Both the position numbers and the translations under genes were made by a program. A stretch of 64,000 nucleotides of DNA from Cohnella thermotolerans DSM 17683 (lineage in GTDB: Bacteria > Bacillota > Bacilli > Paenibacillales > Paenibacillaceae): assembly GCF_000429825.1 (NCBI RefSeq), contig NZ_AUCP01000006.1, positions 1-64,000 of the forward strand, written 5' to 3'. How positions within the stretch are numbered: the stretch's first letter is position 1; the number at the start of each line of letters is the position of its first letter. The notes below the pieces were generated by a model. It was not told the origin of the DNA, ran no database searches, and saw only the letters and a list, made by a program, of their open reading frames with translations. Below, piece by piece: positions 24,722-34,134 of this stretch.

Positions 24722-25123
24722 TTATTCAACGATCAGCTTGCCCGTCATTTCCCCATGGCCCGTTCCGCACATCACGTTGCAATAGAACTTGAACTCTCCG
24801 GCCTTGTCGGCCGTGAACGTGACGGATTGGCCGCCTTTCGCTTCCTGATCGTAGCCTTCGATCTTGAGCGAGTGGTTGCCCTGGGCGTTGTTCAGCTTGA
24901 TCGTGATCTTGTCTCCCTTGGCCACCTTGATCTCCTTCTGATCGAATTCGAAGTTCTTGGCTTCGACCGTGATTTCCTTCGCGCCTCCGGATGCCGTTTG
25001 CCCGGACGATTCGGCCGACGCCGGCGCGGAGGAAGCCTCTTTATTGTCGTTCCCTCCGCCGCAAGCGCTAAGCATCCATGCCGCCATCAGCAGGATACCG
25101 ACTGCAACCGACCACTTCTTCAT
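24722..25123 (-). CDS. CuA-type cupredoxin lipoprotein
   Basis: A 133-residue lipoprotein. The signal ends in the lipobox LSAC (C21), followed by a Ser/Ala linker and a cupredoxin domain. It keeps a full CuA-like ligand set: H84, C115, C119, H123 and M126 in CNVMCGTGHGEM. It is the first gene of the ba3 oxidase operon. It could hand copper to the oxidase during assembly or act as an electron carrier; neither is shown. ATG 25123 follows GGAGG by nine bases; a longer frame has no support. Two CuA-type proteins in one oxidase operon are noteworthy. Confidence 0.9.
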   Translation of the reverse strand: MKKWSVAVGILLMAAWMLSACGGGNDNKEASSAPASAESSGQTASGGAKEITVEAKNFEFDQKEIKVAKGDKITIKLNNAQGNHSLKIEGYDQEAKGGQSVTFTADKAGEFKFYCNVMCGTGHGEMTGKLIVE

Positions 25124-25241
25124 GCGAGAGTCCCTCCAATGGATTAGGATCAATCTGTCATCATGGATCATCTTAAGGTCGGCGCGCGGTCCCTCACTGT
25201 GACCGATCTCACAACCGGCAGGCCCGAGTCATGAACTTTCT

Positions 25242-25750
25242 GTGACTATGCTCGCTGCGGACGGAGATCAGAACCGGCCAAGACCGGTGGTCCGTAAAGA
25301 CGCGCTGATCGAGATCCTATGGCCGGATATGGATGCCAAAGAAGCCTACAGCCAGCTGTATGCAGGGATTTATCAGCTCCGCCGGTCCCTGGAGTCGGCG
25401 GGCATGCCGATTCGGATCGTCAACACCGGCAACAGTTCCTCCCTGGATCTGGGCGGCTTGTCCAGCGACGTCGACCTGTGAGAGAAGCGCCTTGGGAACG
25501 AGGGTGAAGTGGAGAAGCTGTCTTCGGAACATTATAAGAATTGCTGAATCTGTACAGGGGGGATTTCTTGGGGGAACAAGATTACGTGTGGGCGGAGCAC
25601 CAACGCCAGCGTTTGCGGAGCGTCTGGCACCATTACGCCTTGCGGCTCGGCAAACGGCTGGAGGAGAGCGAAGAGCTAACGCTGGCCGCGACCTGTTACA
25701 TCAGGTGCAACAACGCATGCCGTATATGGAAGAGACAGGACTTCGCCTAG
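25242..25750 (+). pseudogene. Decayed response regulator / BTAD-domain protein
   Basis: Remains of the C-terminal half of an AfsR/SARP-like regulator. The first piece has VRKDALIEILWPDMDAKEAY and LYAGIYQLRRSLESAGMP, the winged helix. The second, in another frame, has LLNLYRGDFLGEQDYVWAEH, the start of a bacterial transcriptional activation domain. Stops and a frame change near 25480-25540 break it, and the N-terminal receiver is absent. The domain order matches the intact regulator at 53.2 kb, so this is a dead paralogue. Its end overlaps the stop of the HxlR gene. Confidence 0.82.
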
Positions 25751-26100
25751 GAACGGAACTGCGTCCGATACTTCTCGCCCCACGATTGCAGCGACCGGAT
25801 CAGCGGAACGAGCGTCCGGCCCAAGTCGGTCATCCGGTAGTAGATCCGAAGCGGGGAGTCCTGGCCGATTTCCCGCTCGATGACGCCGTTCTTCTCGAGC
25901 TCGCGGAGCTGCAGCGTGAGCATTCGCTGCGTAATGCCGGGAATCAAACGCCGCAGTTCATTAAACCGCAGCTTGTCTTGCGCCAGGTGATAGAGAATGA
26001 TCGCCCTCCACTTGCCGCCCATGATGTGCATCGGGATGCCGACGTATACCGGAGCCTGCGAGCCGCCGTCGGACACCCTTTTTTCTTTCTTCGTAAGCAT
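25747..26100 (-). CDS. HxlR-family transcriptional regulator
   Basis: A 117-residue regulator of the HxlR (DUF24) type. The family core IMGGKWRAIILYHLAQDKLRF is followed by FNELRRLIPGITQRMLTLQL and a C-terminal dimer helix LGRTLVPLIRSLQSWGEKY. The usual conserved cysteine near the N terminus (CP motif) is absent (VGIPMHIMGG), so redox sensing by that residue is unlikely. ATG 26100 is favoured by GGAGG five bases upstream; another ATG at 26115 is possible. No divergent target enzyme lies next to it. Confidence 0.9.
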   Translation of the reverse strand: MLTKKEKRVSDGGSQAPVYVGIPMHIMGGKWRAIILYHLAQDKLRFNELRRLIPGITQRMLTLQLRELEKNGVIEREIGQDSPLRIYYRMTDLGRTLVPLIRSLQSWGEKYRTQFRS

Positions 26101-26269
26101 ATAAACCTCCGTCATTTTTAAGTATTCCTATTGTAACCGGACGCTCTGAACAATTTCTTAAAGCGAACGCGCGGGCGATGTCTTTCCAAAACTCTCCGAT
26201 CGGAGCGGTCATACATCCTATTGGGATGGGCAAACATACTGGCCAGGTGCGGAAACGACGCATCTTCGG

Positions 26270-26298
26270 AAAAAAACGGGCAGCCGTAAAGCCGCCCG
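26270..26298 (-). terminator. Terminator of the 35-residue gene
   Basis: On the minus strand CGGGCGGC pairs with GCTGCCCG (one G-U), followed by seven Ts. It lies 10 bp behind a short open frame with a strong ribosome binding site, which supports that frame as a real gene. Confidence 0.85.
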
Positions 26299-26308
26299 GG
26301 TTTCTTTT

Positions 26309-26416
26309 CTATTTCGCAATCCATATATTCAACTCGTCCCCTCCCCCTTCTTCGGGATGAGGCGTTTCCTGCTCGATTTCTATAGGATTCGGCCGATCGA
26401 CTTTGCTGCAAGCCAC
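26309..26416 (-). CDS. Small acidic protein, 35 residues, unknown
   Basis: A short frame with GTG start. AAGGAGG lies eight bases before the start and a strong terminator follows the TAG, so it has all signs of a single-gene unit. The peptide begins MACSKVDRPNPIEIEQETP, continues with a run of Glu and Gly and ends ELNIWIAK. It has one cysteine (C3), no membrane helix and a net negative charge. I do not recognise a family. Confidence 0.7.
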   Translation of the reverse strand: MACSKVDRPNPIEIEQETPHPEEGGGDELNIWIAK

Positions 26417-26812
26417 AGTAGGGTCCTCCTTATTCCGGAATGAACTTCCCCGCTATTTTGCACAACTGTCGGGAACGTATTCGAGTCCGGCGCTGATTCC
26501 ATGACTGCAGCCGGTTCACTTTGACTTAACCGTCTTGATTTTCCGGCAACGTGACGGAGACCCCTACCGTCCGAGAGCCGCTGGACTTACGGCTGCTCAG
26601 GGCCGAAGTGCTGGACGCTTAAGAAGTTCGCTTTATCTCGATACGGAAATCGCCAGACTTGCAAAAAAGGCGCCCGGCCTTCCCGCGATCCAACGATCGC
26701 GATAAGGTTCGAACGCCTTGCGAATGCGTGCGGTTTACTTGCTGTGGGTTGCGATCTCCCAGTTGACCTCTTCCATCGTGACGCTGGCCAGCTCCAGTTC
26801 CATCGCCTTGTT
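26417..26812. other. Intergenic region behind purT
   Basis: No firm gene. Just behind the purT stop a 22-codon frame (26735-26803, minus) begins MELELASVTMEEVNWEI; its AAGG site is only two bases away and it may be a fragment of an older gene. The rest shows no repeats or terminator. Confidence 0.4.
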
Positions 26813-27973
26813 TTAAACGCCCTCCAGCTTCAGCTTGCCCAGCGCTTCGGCCGCCTTCGCGCGGGCGGCTTCGACCGTCTCGGCGGCGGCCAGCGCGACC
26901 GCCATCCGGCGGCCGGTCTTCGTCACCGGCTTGCCGAATATCCGCAGCTGCGTATCGGGCAGCGCCAACGCCTCTTCCGCACCGGTCAGCCGGTACGAGG
27001 ACCATTCCCCGTCCGCCTTCAGCGGCCGGCTCGCTCCCGGCGACACGAGCTTGATCTCCGGAATCGGCAGTCCCATAATCGCCCTGACGTGCAGCGCGAA
27101 CTCCGACAAGTTCTGGCTGATCAGCGTGACGAGCCCCGTGTCGTGCGGGCGCGGCGACACTTCGCTGAAATACACCTTGTCGCCGGAGAGGAACAGCTCC
27201 ACGCCGAAGATGCCGACGCCGCCGAGCGCGTCCGTGATGGCGCGGGCGATCCGCTTGGACTCGGCAATCTGCGCTTCCGTCATCGCATGCGGCTGCCACG
27301 ATTCGATGTAGTCCCCGTCCTTCTGAATGTGGCCGATCGGCGCGCAAAATTGCGTGCCGCCCGCGGAACGGACCGTCAGCAGCGTAATTTCCGAGTCGAA
27401 GCGGATAAACTCCTCCAAGATGACGCGTCCTTGCTGAACACGGCCGCCCTCCATCGCCGTCTGCCAGCTTCGGGACAGCTCCTCCTCGGAGCGGCAGACG
27501 CTTTGGCCTTTGCCGGACGAGCTCATCAGCGGCTTGACGACGCACGGAAAGCCCATCTCCCGGGCGGCCGCCGCAAATTCCTCGTACGTATCGGCGAAGC
27601 GGTATTGCGCCGTCGGAAGCCCGAGTTCCTCCGCCGCCAGCCGGCGAATGCCTTCCCGGTCCATCGTCAGCCGCGCCGCGCGGGCCGTCGGAATGACGCG
27701 GAAGCCTTCCTCCTCCAGCTTCACCAGCTCCGCCGTCGCGATCGCTTCGATCTCCGGCACGATCCAATCCGGCTTCTCCCGCTCCACGAGCTCGCGAAGC
27801 GCCTGCTTGTCCAGCATATCGATCACATAGCTCCGATCCGCCACATGCATCGCCGGCGCGCCTTCGTACCGGTCCACCGCAACCGTCTCGACCCCAAGCC
27901 GCTGCGCTTCAATGATTACTTCTTTGCCGAGCTCGCCGGAACCGAGCAGCAGCAACTTCTTCGTATGGAACAT
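26813..27973 (-). CDS. purT: Formate-dependent phosphoribosylglycinamide formyltransferase
   Basis: A 386-residue ATP-grasp enzyme that formylates GAR with formate and ATP, the folate-independent version of step three of purine synthesis. The N-terminal [20 protein letters not shown] fold, the [17 protein letters not shown]-binding loop and the metal-binding GIFGVELFL and [10 protein letters not shown] motifs are all present. The start ATG 27973 follows GGAGGGG; a longer frame upstream lacks support. No purine riboswitch is seen upstream. It stands apart from a main pur cluster. Confidence 0.95.
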   Translation of the reverse strand: MFHTKKLLLLGSGELGKEVIIEAQRLGVETVAVDRYEGAPAMHVADRSYVIDMLDKQALRELVEREKPDWIVPEIEAIATAELVKLEEEGFRVIPTARAARLTMDREGIRRLAAEELGLPTAQYRFADTYEEFAAAAREMGFPCVVKPLMSSSGKGQSVCRSEEELSRSWQTAMEGGRVQQGRVILEEFIRFDSEITLLTVRSAGGTQFCAPIGHIQKDGDYIESWQPHAMTEAQIAESKRIARAITDALGGVGIFGVELFLSGDKVYFSEVSPRPHDTGLVTLISQNLSEFALHVRAIMGLPIPEIKLVSPGASRPLKADGEWSSYRLTGAEEALALPDTQLRIFGKPVTKTGRRMAVALAAAETVEAARAKAAEALGKLKLEGV

Positions 27974-28117
27974 GTCCGCCCCTCCATCGGATATTGTCGT
28001 AAATCCCATTATACACGAACGGCAAGACGCACCGAAACGAGGTTCCGGTGCCCGAGCGGAGTATGAACGGCGCACATTTCACCCATTCTATTAGGGAGGA
28101 CGGGAGGTGAGAACGCC

Positions 28118-28273
28118 ATGGCCAAAGACGTGTTATGCGAAGTGAATTCCTGCAAATACTGGGCGAACGGCAACAAGTGCGCCGCTACCTCGATCTACGT
28201 GGTCAGCAACCGGGGCAGGGAAGCCCGCAATTCCGAAGAGACGGACTGCAAAACGTTCGAGCCGAAGGTTTAA
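28118..28273 (+). CDS. DUF1540 protein
   Basis: A 51-residue protein with four cysteines at 7, 12, 21 and 44 arranged as in DUF1540 (CEVNSCKYWANGNKC ... TDCKTFEPK). The family is common in spore formers and clostridia and may bind a metal; its role is unknown. GGGAGGTG lies about eight bases before ATG 28118. It diverges from purT. The frame is complete and too short for many gene finders. Confidence 0.9.
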   Translation: MAKDVLCEVNSCKYWANGNKCAATSIYVVSNRGREARNSEETDCKTFEPKV

Positions 28274-28384
28274 GCAGCGCTGCGCGAAACAGGGGGGCGG
28301 CTCGGCGCAGAGCCGTTCCCTTGCGTTGCCGCTTCCCCCAGCATTATGCCCGCAATTGAGAATAATTATCATAAGCTGCAGAAA

Positions 28385-28739
28385 ATTTTTCCCTGCTCTA
28401 GCCATTCTGTCCGGTCGGATCGGATCCGGAGCGCCCCAAGCGCTCGCGAAGCTGCCGCTGGACGACAATGCCAAAGCTCAACTGCTGGCCTAGTGGAAAA
28501 GCGGAACGCTCGGCTCCGAAGCGCTGCGGCTCGTTCCCGCCGGCTATAGGGAAGCCGTCGTCCGCGAAAGCGTCCGCCTGTTTACGGACGGCCTGCAGAC
28601 GACGATGTTCGTCTCCGCCGCCGCAAGCGTGGCCGGAGCCGCCCTGACCTTGCTGCTGTTCCGTCTGTCGGCAAGCAGACGGGGCGGCGTCCCCGCTTCG
28701 GCCGATTCCGTCGCGAATCGCTCGTCTTCCGCGCCCTGA
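28385..28739 (+). pseudogene. Remnant of a drug-efflux-type MFS transporter
   Basis: Only the last part remains: LVPAGYREAVVRESVRLFT, then DGLQTTMFVSAAASVAGAAL and a final helix TLLLFRLSASRR. This pattern (a helix following FTDGLQTTM...) resembles the C terminus of the 14-helix DHA2 drug/proton antiporters. An in-frame TAG at 28491 interrupts it and no start or upstream part exists. The family assignment is tentative because the fragment is short. Confidence 0.6.
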
Positions 28740-28757
28740 CAGGGTACCCTCTACCCG

Positions 28758-28779
28758 GCCTCGCTTTCGCGAGGCTTTT
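28758..28779 (+). terminator. Terminator behind the MFS remnant
   Basis: GCCTCGC pairs with GCGAGGC around a TTTC loop, followed by TTTT. It lies 19 bp behind the stop of the decayed gene and is presumably its old terminator. Confidence 0.7.
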
Positions 28780-28991
28780 GGCGCGCCGGCATCGTCTTCA
28801 TGCGCTGACGATTGACACAAAATCTAACATCATATTTTCTGTGAATGGTCTATAAATCCAAATCCGGATTCTATGCCACATTATCATGTTAACTATGTTG
28901 ACGATATCCAAAAACGGCTATAAAATTACGAGCATATCTTACAGGATGCAATTGGAGATTGCCCGGAACGCGGCAAACGAGGAGGTAGCGT

Positions 28992-29687
28992 ATGAGGATT
29001 TTGATGCTAAAGCATTTTTCCTTCGACGACGAGAGCGCGATTGCGGGCTGGGCGGAACGCAAAGGCCATCCCTATACGCTGATCGAACCTCCCGAACAAG
29101 GAACATTGCCGGATCTCGATTCCTTCGATCTGCTCATTATTCTGGGAGGGCCGATGAGCGTTTACGAGGAGAGCCGCTACCCTTGGCTCGTTCGGGAAAA
29201 GCGGTTCATCCGCTCGGCGGCGGGCGCGGGCAAAGCCGTGCTCGGCATCTGCCTGGGCGGCCAACTGCTCGCCGAGACGCTCGGCGGAAGCGTCTATCGG
29301 AACGTCCACAAGGAAATCGGGTTCCACCCGATTGGGCGCACCGCGATCAAGCACCCTCTGTTCGAAGGCATGCCGGAACGATTCCACTCTTACCAGTGGC
29401 ACGGCGACGCGTTCGAACTGCCGCCCGGAGCGGAAAGACTCGCCTATTCGGACGCTTGTCCGAACCAGGCCTTCGCTTACGGGCCGAACATTCTGGGCTT
29501 GCAGTTCCACCTCGAGACGACGCCGGCCTGCATTGAAGAGATGCTGCACCGCTGGTCGGACGAACTGAAGGAAGCGCCGTATATCCAGGACGCCGGACGC
29601 ATCCGGGAGCAGCTCGCGCGCACCCGCGACTCGCACGCCATGCTTCACGGCATCCTGGACAATTTCGAGAAAGTCGGGGCGTTGTAA
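28992..29687 (+). CDS. Class I glutamine amidotransferase
   Basis: A 231-residue protein of the GMP-synthase-type amidotransferase family. The triad is intact: C87 in the nucleophile elbow LGICLGGQL, then H173 and E175 in LQFHLET. The oxyanion strand is ILGGPMSVYEE. No synthetase domain is attached and no partner gene is adjacent. Homologues act on gamma-glutamyl compounds or are of unknown use. GAGGAGG lies eight bases before ATG 28992. Confidence 0.9.
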   Translation: MRILMLKHFSFDDESAIAGWAERKGHPYTLIEPPEQGTLPDLDSFDLLIILGGPMSVYEESRYPWLVREKRFIRSAAGAGKAVLGICLGGQLLAETLGGSVYRNVHKEIGFHPIGRTAIKHPLFEGMPERFHSYQWHGDAFELPPGAERLAYSDACPNQAFAYGPNILGLQFHLETTPACIEEMLHRWSDELKEAPYIQDAGRIREQLARTRDSHAMLHGILDNFEKVGAL

Positions 29688-29819
29688 GGCAGCGGAGCCG
29701 AACGAACTGCTCCCGCCGATAGGCATGCCTGAGTTCCAATCTTCTCCAAGGAGCACCAAAATGAAGAAGCGGAGCCGCGCACAGACGTCTTCGCCTGCCG
29801 AAACTCCGCTCTCGATCTT

Positions 29820-30824
29820 TTAGCCGATGACGTACAATCTGCTCGTCTCTTCCCAGATTTCGCCCTTCTCCAGCCCGATCAATCCGATCTCTTCGGCCGG
29901 AAGCTCGACGTTCGGCGCGTTCACCAGATTCACCTGCGGCTCCGGACAGAAGAAGCCGCCTTGCGCTCCATTGTTCCAGATCATCCATTGCTTGTAGCCG
30001 GCGCCGACGTCGTAGACCAGCTTGACGCCCGCCCGCGTGTCGGTCAACTCCATGTAATTCCGCCCGTTCTGCGTCCGGGATGTGTAGTGATTGTCCATCG
30101 GTTCGAAGAACGGCGACTGCGTGCCCTCGATCATCTTCTTCTCGCCTTCGGACAGCGGCTGACGGCGTCCGGTCGGAAGCATCCGGCCGTCCGCTCCCAT
30201 CTCCCAGCGCTCGCCGATCGTCAGCTTGAACCGGACGTCGTCCCGTCCGCTTCCCGGCGCGAACGGCGCGTTCACCGCCGTGTGGAACGCCAGCAGGCAA
30301 GGCAGCCGCTTGGCGCCGTTGTTGCGCACGGTAACCCGCTGAAGCAGCCCCTCTTCGCTCAGCGTATATTGCAGCTTCAGCGTGAATTCGAACGGCATAT
30401 ACTCGTAGATCGGGTGACCGGAATCGACCGTCAGCGACAGCGTGACGCGGCTCTCCAGCTTGTCCGCTCCGAAGTGGTCCACCTTCCACGCGGCCGTGTG
30501 CGCGAAGCCGTGAAGGTGGTTGCCTCTAGCCGTCTCGTTCACCGGGAATTGATACGTCGTGCCGTCCCACGGAAATTTGCCGGCGTCGTAGCGGTTGGGC
30601 GGGAACAGCACGGGAATGCCGTGAATGCCCGGGTTCGCTTTAAACGCTTCCATTTCCTCCGCGGCAGGCTCCCGCAGGAAAACGAAGTTCCGCTCCGTAT
30701 CCCGGAACGCGATCAGATTGGCGCCGATCTGCGGCAGCACTGCCGCCTCGTAGGGCCCGGCCTGCAGCCAGACCGCTTGCTCTCCTTGATAGGTGCCCTC
30801 GTACGCCTTAGGAATCGTAACCAT
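29820..30824 (-). CDS. Aldose 1-epimerase family protein
   Basis: A 334-residue protein of the galactose mutarotase fold, which interconverts sugar anomers. The catalytic region shows the GNHLHGFAHTAAW motif and LAFHTAVNAPFAP for the two histidines; the late glutamate is in GGFFCPEPQVNLVNAPN. ATG 30824 follows GAGGAGG by five bases; the longer frame has no such site. No sugar pathway genes are adjacent, so the substrate is unknown. Confidence 0.9.
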   Translation of the reverse strand: MVTIPKAYEGTYQGEQAVWLQAGPYEAAVLPQIGANLIAFRDTERNFVFLREPAAEEMEAFKANPGIHGIPVLFPPNRYDAGKFPWDGTTYQFPVNETARGNHLHGFAHTAAWKVDHFGADKLESRVTLSLTVDSGHPIYEYMPFEFTLKLQYTLSEEGLLQRVTVRNNGAKRLPCLLAFHTAVNAPFAPGSGRDDVRFKLTIGERWEMGADGRMLPTGRRQPLSEGEKKMIEGTQSPFFEPMDNHYTSRTQNGRNYMELTDTRAGVKLVYDVGAGYKQWMIWNNGAQGGFFCPEPQVNLVNAPNVELPAEEIGLIGLEKGEIWEETSRLYVIG

Positions 30825-30887
30825 AAGATCCTCCTCAAGATCGATCGAAAAATGACTTGTACGTACATCTATCTCTAGCATAACACA

Positions 30888-31771
30888 CTATGGCGGGAGA
30901 AGAGTAGTCCGAGCGCAGGCGGTCGAAGCGGCTATCGTTCGCAATCCCTTTGACCGAGAGGTCGCGGGCGGCCCCAATGAAAAGCGGCTGTCGCCGGGTT
31001 CCCTGAACCCGAGGACAGCCGTCTCTATTTCCGCATCAACGCTTCCGAGCGCTTCGAAGAACGGACGCAGCGGTATGTACAGCCGGTTGTCCGTCATCAT
31101 CGGGGCCGGCTCGAGCGGCTTGACCGTTCCGTCGATTTTAAGCGTCGACCGGACTGTGGTTCATGTCCCCGCGGCCTCCGCCCCCGCCGGGAGTCCCCAA
31201 CTTGAATTCGCGGCATTTGCGCCTCGGGCGCGTTGGCGTTCCTCCACTTCGCCTTGCCTGTCGCCGCGTCGATCGCGGTCCACCCGCCGCCGGACACGAA
31301 CACCGTGTCTCCGTCCGCCAACAGCACGGGAAGCGCCGTACTGTTCGTTTGGTACGTCCACGCAAGCTTGCCCGAGGAAGCGTTCAGCTTGACCACCTTC
31401 CCGGACGCCGACGCGGCGTAAAGGTAGCCTCCCGCGATCTGCGGCGTTCCCCGTACCTTTTTGAGCGCATATTTCCATAACGTTTTGCCCGTATTCAAGG
31501 TCAGAGCCGTAATCCCGTCAGCCTTCACGATGTAGACCTTGTCTCCGGACACCGCTATGCGGTCGGCGATCGTCTCCGTCGTCGGAAGGCCCAAATCCGC
31601 CGTCCAGCGCGGGCTCGCCGCCGCCACCTTCCGGTCGAAGCTGTACGTTGTGTGCAAGTTGTACTTCGTCGCCCCCGCCGCCTGCGCGGCTTGCATCGTC
31701 CCCGTCGCGACCGTGCCGGCTAGAAGCAGTCCGGCCGTCGCCAGCATCCATTTTCGCTTCCGGCCGTGCAA
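30888..31771 (-). pseudogene. Secreted PQQ-repeat / copper amine oxidase N-domain protein, frameshifted
   Basis: The N-terminal part has a signal peptide (LATAGLLLAGTVATGTMQAA) and three beta-propeller blades of PQQ type (ITALTLNTGKTLWKYALKK, VVKLNASSGKLAWTYQT, AIDAATGKAKWRNA). The frame breaks after about residue 190. Behind it another frame carries a copper amine oxidase N-terminal-like domain (STLKIDGTVKPLEPAPM, then RLYIPLRPFFEALGS), which also degenerates. In Paenibacillaceae such domain pairs form surface proteins. A frameshift and a degraded tail make it a pseudogene; a sequencing error at the frameshift cannot be excluded. Confidence 0.75.
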
Positions 31772-31837
31772 CTAAAACAACGATGAAGGGTAAGATTGCA
31801 TGGGGAGTACCATTAGACAATCGGGAGGTCGGGCAAA

Positions 31838-33229
31838 ATGGAGTTTCGCACGGAACACGATACGATGGGGGAAATTCAGGTTCCCGCCGAAGCGATGTGG
31901 GGCGCGCAGACCGAGCGGAGCCGGCAGCATTTCCGGATCGGCACGGAGAAGATGCCGCTGGAGCTGATTCGGGCGTTCGCCCTCCTCAAGAAAACGGCGG
32001 CCTCCGTCAACCGGGAGCTCGGGACGCTGGAGCCGGAGAAGGCGGACGCCATTATCGCCGCGGCCGAGGAGGTTTCCGAGGGCCGGTGGGACGAGCATTT
32101 CCCGCTTGTCGTCTGGCAGACGGGCAGCGGAACGCAGTCCAACATGAACGTGAACGAGGTCATCGCGCGAAGGGCCAATCAATTGTTGGAAAAATCGGGC
32201 AGCACGCTGCGCGTCCATCCGAACGACGACGTCAACAAGTCGCAAAGCTCGAACGACACGTTCCCGACCGCGATGCACATCGCAGGCAAGATCGCGGTCG
32301 AAGACGTTCTGATCCCCGCGCTCGACACCTTGAAGGAGACGCTGCGGGAGAAGATGGAGGCGTTCCGGCACATCGTCAAAATCGGCCGCACGCATCTGCA
32401 GGACGCCACCCCCTTGTCGCTGGGGCAGGAGATTAGCGGCTGGTGGGCGATGCTGGACCGCTCCGGACTCATGATCTGGGAGAGCGCGAAATCGCTGGGC
32501 GAGCTGGCGATCGGCGGCACCGCCGTCGGCACGGGCATCAACGCGCATCCTTCGTTCGGCGACAAAGTCGCCGAGGCGCTCAGCAAGGAGACCGGCAAAA
32601 CGTTCGTCTCCTCGACGAACAAGTTCCACGCGCTGACGAGCCATGATCAGATGGTCTACGCGCATGGAGCGCTCAAAGCGCTGGCCGCCGATCTGATGAA
32701 GATCGCCAACGACGTGCGGTGGCTGGCGAGCGGCCCGCGCTGCGGCATCGGGGAGATCGTCATTCCCGAGAACGAGCCGGGCAGCTCGATCATGCCGGGC
32801 AAGGTCAATCCGACCCAATGCGAAGCGATGACGATGGTCGCCTGCCAGGTCATGGGCAACGATGCGGTCATCGGCTTCGCGGCGAGTCAGGGCAATTTCG
32901 AGCTGAACGTGTTCAAGCCGGTCATCTTGCACAACTTCATGCAGTCGGTGCGGTTGCTGGCGGACGCCATACGCTCGTTCAACGAGCATTGCGCCGTCGG
33001 CATCGAGCCGAACGAGCGGGTCATTCGTCGCAACCTCGAGCAATCGCTCATGCTCGTGACCGCGCTGAATCCGCACATCGGATACGAGAACGCGGCGAAA
33101 ATCGCCAAGCTGGCCCACAAGGAAGGGCTCTCGCTGAAGGAAGCCGCCCTTGCCACCGGACTGCTGACCGCGGAGCAGTTCGACCGGATTATGCGGCCGG
33201 AAGACATGATCGGTGAGGTAAAGCTTTAA
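31838..33229 (+). CDS. fumC: Fumarate hydratase, class II
   Basis: A 463-residue TCA-cycle enzyme that hydrates fumarate to malate without an iron-sulfur cluster. Signature [13 protein letters not shown], the active-site region [16 protein letters not shown] and [15 protein letters not shown] are all intact. The length is the usual 460-465. ATG has GGGAGG nine bases upstream. It is monocistronic; a hairpin at 33243-33272 follows the stop. Confidence 0.97.
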   Translation: MEFRTEHDTMGEIQVPAEAMWGAQTERSRQHFRIGTEKMPLELIRAFALLKKTAASVNRELGTLEPEKADAIIAAAEEVSEGRWDEHFPLVVWQTGSGTQSNMNVNEVIARRANQLLEKSGSTLRVHPNDDVNKSQSSNDTFPTAMHIAGKIAVEDVLIPALDTLKETLREKMEAFRHIVKIGRTHLQDATPLSLGQEISGWWAMLDRSGLMIWESAKSLGELAIGGTAVGTGINAHPSFGDKVAEALSKETGKTFVSSTNKFHALTSHDQMVYAHGALKALAADLMKIANDVRWLASGPRCGIGEIVIPENEPGSSIMPGKVNPTQCEAMTMVACQVMGNDAVIGFAASQGNFELNVFKPVILHNFMQSVRLLADAIRSFNEHCAVGIEPNERVIRRNLEQSLMLVTALNPHIGYENAAKIAKLAHKEGLSLKEAALATGLLTAEQFDRIMRPEDMIGEVKL

Positions 33230-33242
33230 TTTGCAGGCTTTT

Positions 33243-33272
33243 AACAGCCGCACGGGAGGCCGGGCGGCTGTT
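33243..33272 (+). terminator. Hairpin behind fumC
   Basis: AACAGCCGC (33243-33251) pairs with GCGGCTGTT (33264-33272). No T-tract follows, so it may be an inefficient terminator or an mRNA-stabilising hairpin. Confidence 0.5.
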
Positions 33273-33410
33273 CGCGCGCAACCTCCGCCAGCTTTGCATA
33301 AAAACTTCAGATGCTTGTCCGGGATACTTCAGGGGATGTTTATCCCGTACAAAGTCCCCTTTCTTATTCGCGTCGGCACTCCGACTCCAATCGGGGGATT
33401 GCCTTGCTCT

Positions 33411-33600
33411 TACGGACCCTGGATCCGCTATTTCACGCCTGGAAGCTTATTTAAGCAATGGAACGGACAGACGATCCGTTATTTGCTTCAAAGCGTACCC
33501 CTAACGGGGAAAAACCGACGCATAGCGGAACCAGGGTCCGTTAGAATCTCAAAAACGCGATTTTCTAGCAAATAGCGGCCCCTGTGTCCGTTAGCGTTCG
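33411..33600. repeat. Array B: four palindromic repeats with about 50-bp spacing
   Basis: Four related 17-bp cores lie at 33412 (ACGGACCCTGGATCCGC), 33463 (ACGGACAGACGATCCGT), 33525 (GCGGAACCAGGGTCCGT) and 33575 (GCGGCCCCTGTGTCCGT). Spacings are 51, 62 and 50 bp. The outer CGGA/TCCG arms form a small hairpin, and the flanks share TATTTC/TTTGC words. It resembles array A and array C in period and layout but not in sequence. It lies between fumC and the MMPL gene, in a stretch without genes (33273-34080). Hairpins of this sequence type are common in Paenibacillus intergenic regions, to my knowledge. Confidence 0.8.
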
Positions 33601-33790
33601 GATTTCTGCTCGGGTATGCTCCGAAGACGTTTTTGCTTGTGGAAAAATAGCTTGATGACTCCCGATGTTGTTTATGCAAAGCTGGCGCGCAAAATCGCCT
33701 TGCTCGTTATGCTTATTTATGCACGTCTGCCGCGTCATCGGACAGCGCCCCTTCCGATTTCGCTTCCGTCGCCGCAGCCAAGCAACGCCT

Positions 33791-33970
33791 CCTAGCAGCA
33801 TAACCGCCTCCCGCCCATTTGCACGCTTATCTTCGTACCTCAGAAGCGACATTCGACGGCTCTCCCATCGAACCCCCTTGCCTAGCAACATATCTCCCTC
33901 CGACACATTTGCACGCTTATCCCCGCACCTCAGAAGGGACGCTCGACGGCTCCGCCTATTAAAGCCTCCC
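33791..33970. repeat. Direct duplication with 90-bp period
   Basis: The sequence from 33791 (CCTAGCAGCATA...) recurs from 33881 (CCTAGCAACATA...). About 73 of each 90 bp align well, including CATTTGCACGCTTATC and GACGGCTC. The last 17 bp of each unit differ. Just upstream, TTTATGCA occurs at 33671 and 33716. No frame here looks coding. With array B it makes the fumC-MMPL interval a mosaic of repeats; nothing else was seen in it. Confidence 0.8.
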
Positions 33971-34080
33971 TGCTTTCCCCATCTTTTCGCGCACACGGAC
34001 GGGCGAACAAGTTCCGCTGAGCAGCGGGGATAAGCCCGCAAAAATAGGCCAAGAGGGAATCCGCTCCCCTCCTAGAACAA

Positions 34081-34125
34081 AAGAAGCTTCCCCCAACGGT
34101 AGCCCGTCGTGCGGGGAAGCTTCTT
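34081..34125. terminator. Terminator of the marR-MMPL operon
   Basis: AAGAAGCTTCCCC (34081-34093) pairs with GGGGAAGCTTCTT (34113-34125), a perfect 13-bp stem with A/T-rich ends on both sides. It lies 10 bp behind the MMPL stop. Confidence 0.88.
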
Positions 34126-34134
34126 TTCACTCGC

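Noticed and set aside
26735-26803. 22-codon frame right behind purT
   Set aside because: Its AAGG is only two bases before the ATG and there is no terminator; too little evidence for a gene.
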